NCBI GenBank assembly: GCA_026708185.1
Contig: JAPOVK010000020.1
Span: forward strand, 34,414-98,413
DNA length: 64,000 nt
Direction of reading: 5' to 3'
Source of the DNA: Gammaproteobacteria bacterium
GTDB lineage: Bacteria; Pseudomonadota; Gammaproteobacteria; Pseudomonadales; Azotimanducaceae
Below the pieces are notes generated by a model. It ran no database searches. It was not told where the DNA came from and saw only the letters and a program-made list of their open reading frames with translations. The stretch's first letter is position 1. Each line of letters begins with the position of its first letter. Below, one piece after another: positions 61,880 to 64,000 of this stretch. The position numbers and the translations under genes are program-made.

Positions 61880-63049
61880 ATGGCCAACCCCATCGGGCCG
61901 CAAGACGGCCCCGTCGCGGTGACCGGCAGCGCCGGCTACATCGGCTCGCACATCGTCAAAGACCTGGTCGAGCACGGCTACGCCGTTCGTGCCTGCGTGC
62001 GCGATGCGGCGAATCTCGCCAATACGGCACACCTCAACGCGATGAATGCCACGGGTGCGGGCTCGGTGACCCTGCATACCTGCGATCTCACGGTGGCCGG
62101 CGCCTACGACGAGGTGTTCAGCGGCTGCATCGGCGTCTTCCATGCCGCGGCCGAGATGGGCAACCTTGTCGGTTCGACGCCCCAAAAGGTCTACGACGGC
62201 GGATTGACGGCCACTCGCTTGCTGCTCGATTCACTCAAGAAGGCAGGCTCCGTCCGTCGCCTCGTGTACACCAGTTCCTTCGCGGCGGTCGGCCACCCGG
62301 CGCCCGAGGGCCACGTCTACACGGAAGACTCGTGGGCGGACATGAACAAGGACCAACGTCGCGAAGGGTCGACGTGGGACATGGACACCGTGGCGCGCAA
62401 CAGGGAAGTCGCCTACGCCATGACCAAGGTCGACACCGAACGCTACGTCTACGCCGAGGCCGACGCCCACGGCTTCGAGGCCTTCGGGGTATGCCCGTGT
62501 CACGTCATCGGACCGTTGCTGTCGGCGACCCACCAGCGTCCGTGGGCCTGGCAGACGCGCATCGGCGACATGCTCGAGGGCTACGGACACCCGCGCATGT
62601 TCTGGAACATCGTCGACGTGCGCGACGTCGCGGCGACCCAGCGCCTGATTGTCGAGTGCCCGGACAACGCCAACGGCGACCGCTACAACCTGGTCGCCGC
62701 CGACGAATCGGGCCTCATGCCTCAGGACGCGGTGCAGGCGATCCTGCGCCGCCTCTACCCCGGCATCGGGATCGGCGGCAACTACCGCGATGGACCGAGC
62801 CGTCGAGGCCCCGTCGCCTTCCTGGAAAAGGTGGTCACGCAGCTTGGGCTCGAACCGAAAAGCGCCGAAGAGGCCATCCGCGACAATGCCGACTCGCTGC
62901 TCGCCTGGGGCCTCGTGCAGACCCGGCCCGGCGAGGACAATTGGCAGCGTGACGGCAGGGATCTCGGCATCAAGTCCAAGTGGAACCCGCACACCTACCC
63001 AGCGATCGATCCGGCCTTGCGTAAGGAGCTTGAAGCGCGCGAGCGGTAG
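61880..63049 (+). CDS. NAD-dependent epimerase/dehydratase family protein
   Basis: A 389-residue extended SDR. VTGSAGYIGSHIV (14-26) is the nucleotide-binding turn. VYTSSFAAVGH carries the active Ser region and YAMTKVDTERY provides Tyr and Lys. The pattern is close to dihydroflavonol-reductase-like or cinnamyl-type reductases rather than sugar epimerases. The C-terminus is long and charged. Likely a ketone or aldehyde reductase. Confidence 0.87.
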   Translation: MANPIGPQDGPVAVTGSAGYIGSHIVKDLVEHGYAVRACVRDAANLANTAHLNAMNATGAGSVTLHTCDLTVAGAYDEVFSGCIGVFHAAAEMGNLVGSTPQKVYDGGLTATRLLLDSLKKAGSVRRLVYTSSFAAVGHPAPEGHVYTEDSWADMNKDQRREGSTWDMDTVARNREVAYAMTKVDTERYVYAEADAHGFEAFGVCPCHVIGPLLSATHQRPWAWQTRIGDMLEGYGHPRMFWNIVDVRDVAATQRLIVECPDNANGDRYNLVAADESGLMPQDAVQAILRRLYPGIGIGGNYRDGPSRRGPVAFLEKVVTQLGLEPKSAEEAIRDNADSLLAWGLVQTRPGEDNWQRDGRDLGIKSKWNPHTYPAIDPALRKELEARER

Positions 63050-63055
63050 CTGAAC

Positions 63056-63457
63056 TCAAGCCTCCACCATGAAGTGGCCCGAAGCCTCGGCCACGATTTC
63101 CTCGGTATCCGCGCGGATCACCTTGCCCTCGAGCAGCGCCAAGCGTCCCTTGCGCCGCTGCTGCCGACCCTCGAGTCGCACAGCCGTACCCACCGGCAGC
63201 GGCTGCCTATAGCGGACTTCGGCCTTGGCCGTGAAGCAGCGCTCGCCGCCGAGGAAGATGATGTTCGCCATGACATCGTCGAGGAGGCTGAACAGGATGC
63301 CGCCATGGGTGACGCCGTCGTAACCAGCGTGGATTTCAGCGGGCGTGAACTCGGCGCGGCACACTTCGCCATCCAGGCGGAAGCGGACCTGCAACCCGAT
63401 GGGGTTGCTCGGTCCGCAGACGAAACAGCGGTTGGCGCTGGAATCCAAACGGCTCAC
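63056..63457 (-). CDS. PaaI-type hotdog thioesterase
   Basis: A 133-residue hotdog-fold thioesterase. NRCFVCGPSNPIGLQV is the usual start of this subgroup, and HAGYDGVTHGGILFSLLDD holds the G-G-x-x-x-x-x-x-x-D motif with the catalytic Asp/Gly positions. GTG start, with GGGAG upstream. Hydrolysis of an acyl-CoA is expected. It converges on the epimerase gene and diverges from the Nudix gene. Confidence 0.88.
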   Translation of the reverse strand: MSRLDSSANRCFVCGPSNPIGLQVRFRLDGEVCRAEFTPAEIHAGYDGVTHGGILFSLLDDVMANIIFLGGERCFTAKAEVRYRQPLPVGTAVRLEGRQQRRKGRLALLEGKVIRADTEEIVAEASGHFMVEA

Positions 63458-63505
63458 GAGGCTCCCTTAAAGGCGGCGTCAACACCGTCAAGGTATCATG
63501 GCGGC

Positions 63506-64000
63506 ATGCTTGATCTCGCTTCGATCCGTCGCCGACTGGCGGCCATGCCACCCGAGCGCCCCGAGATCAGCGACGATACCCGGCAAGCCGCCGTCGCCGT
63601 CGTCCTGCGCGCGGTCAATGGCACGACCGAGACCCTGTTCATCAAACGCGCCGAGAAGGCCGGCGACCCGTGGTCCGGACACATGGCGTTTCCCGGTGGC
63701 CACCGTGACCCCAACGATCCCGATCTGAAGGCCGCCGCGGTCCGCGAGACCGCCGAGGAGATCGGCCTCGACATCTCGGCGGCGCCCGTGCTTGGGGAGC
63801 TGCCTTGGCAAACGCCCATGAGCGTGCGGCGCCGGATGCTGGTGGCACCGTTCGTATTCGAGATCGACGGCGACCCCGCCTTCGCGTTGAACCATGAAGT
63901 GGCCGAAGCGGTGTGGACGCCGCTGGAACCGATGTACCACGGCCACAACGCCGCCCGGTCCACGCCACCGTTCGACGCGGGGGCGCCGAGCGACGGCCCC
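63506..64000 (+). CDS. Nudix hydrolase, CoA pyrophosphatase type (3' end beyond window)
   Basis: An open frame of 165 codons continues to the window edge. LFIKRAEKAGDPWSGHMAFP followed by GGHRDPNDPD matches the CoA-pyrophosphatase signature ahead of the Nudix box, and AAVRETAEEIGLDI completes the box with its metal-binding glutamates. Family members cleave CoA to phosphopantetheine and 3',5'-ADP. The last visible residues (GAPSDGP) are near the expected end of the domain, so most of the protein is present. Confidence 0.87.
   Translation, partial: MLDLASIRRRLAAMPPERPEISDDTRQAAVAVVLRAVNGTTETLFIKRAEKAGDPWSGHMAFPGGHRDPNDPDLKAAAVRETAEEIGLDISAAPVLGELPWQTPMSVRRRMLVAPFVFEIDGDPAFALNHEVAEAVWTPLEPMYHGHNAARSTPPFDAGAPSDGP

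Noticed and set aside
1..64000. CRISPR arrays, tRNA or rRNA genes, insertion sequences, prophage
   Set aside because: No regular spaced repeats, cloverleaf-like sequences, transposase with inverted ends, or phage structural genes were recognised on reading both strands.

Overview
The window is GC-rich, gene-dense DNA from a Gram-negative bacterium. Two very large TonB-dependent receptors, a Yej-type inner-membrane peptide transporter, lipoprotein signals and a Tat-exported molybdoenzyme point to Pseudomonadota. The linkage of a TonB receptor with flavin tryptophan halogenase-like genes, SapC and a cupin_8 protein is typical of gammaproteobacteria (also Caulobacter and sphingomonad relatives). 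The many phytanoyl-CoA dioxygenases, crotonases, a sulfatase and SDRs suggest a marine or host-associated heterotroph. No rRNA, tRNA, CRISPR array, insertion sequence or origin was seen, and the taxon cannot be fixed from this sequence alone.

Layout. (1) 1-7.4 kb: a sulfatase, a stand-alone 10-formyl-THF hydrolase-like protein, two PhyH-type dioxygenases, a rhodanese, and a pair of D-threonine-aldolase-like genes, one of them stripped of its catalytic residues. The most striking object lies here: a glutaredoxin-DinB fusion whose N-terminal CxxC motif has an in-frame TGA exactly at the first cysteine, so it reads as a candidate selenoprotein (UxxC). (2) 7.4-18.7 kb: a LacI-regulated uptake locus with TonB receptor, halogenase, SapC, cupin_8, second halogenase, LacI regulator and GH3 glycosidase, all on one strand. 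A sigma70-like promoter is bracketed by two perfect copies of the palindrome GACAACGTTGTC, and a one-mismatch copy precedes the regulator gene. (3) 18.8-31.8 kb: beta-lactamase-fold hydrolase, DUF4268 nuclease-like gene with a tiny downstream gene, a PQQ dehydrogenase with the lanthanide aspartate signature, SHMT, a cupin/sulfite-oxidase-like/cytochrome c operon, a penicillin-acylase family protein, an Rpn-type gene and another PhyH protein. (4) 31.8-45.5 kb: a 600-bp non-coding stretch, TauD-type dioxygenase, two crotonases, a PhyH-yejB-yejE-yejF-yejA operon, a TPR gene remnant, an ankyrin protein and a second Rpn-like gene. (5) 45.7-51.2 kb: a tightly overlapping GldA/GldFG-type ABC operon ending in DUF4340 and GST genes. 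(6) 51.3-60.2 kb: a small hydrolase, then a 1422-residue TonB receptor with an inserted calcium-binding-like repeat region, a Cys-containing periplasmic protein, a TPR lipoprotein and an FG-GAP/UnbV lipoprotein. (7) 60.2-64 kb: SDR, sulfotransferase-like protein, epimerase, hotdog thioesterase and a Nudix CoA pyrophosphatase cut by the window end.

How it fits together. Most genes look catabolic or scavenging: sugar or glycoside import (region 2), peptide import (Yej), outer-membrane uptake (region 6), oxidative opening of small organics (PhyH, TauD), one-carbon handling (formyl-THF hydrolase, SHMT), sulfur removal or oxidation (sulfatase, rhodanese, SorAB-like pair) and acyl-CoA metabolism. 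Many neighbours overlap by four bases (ATGA, GTGA or TTGA), which indicates translational coupling. Calls rest on motif and domain recognition by eye; no database search was run.
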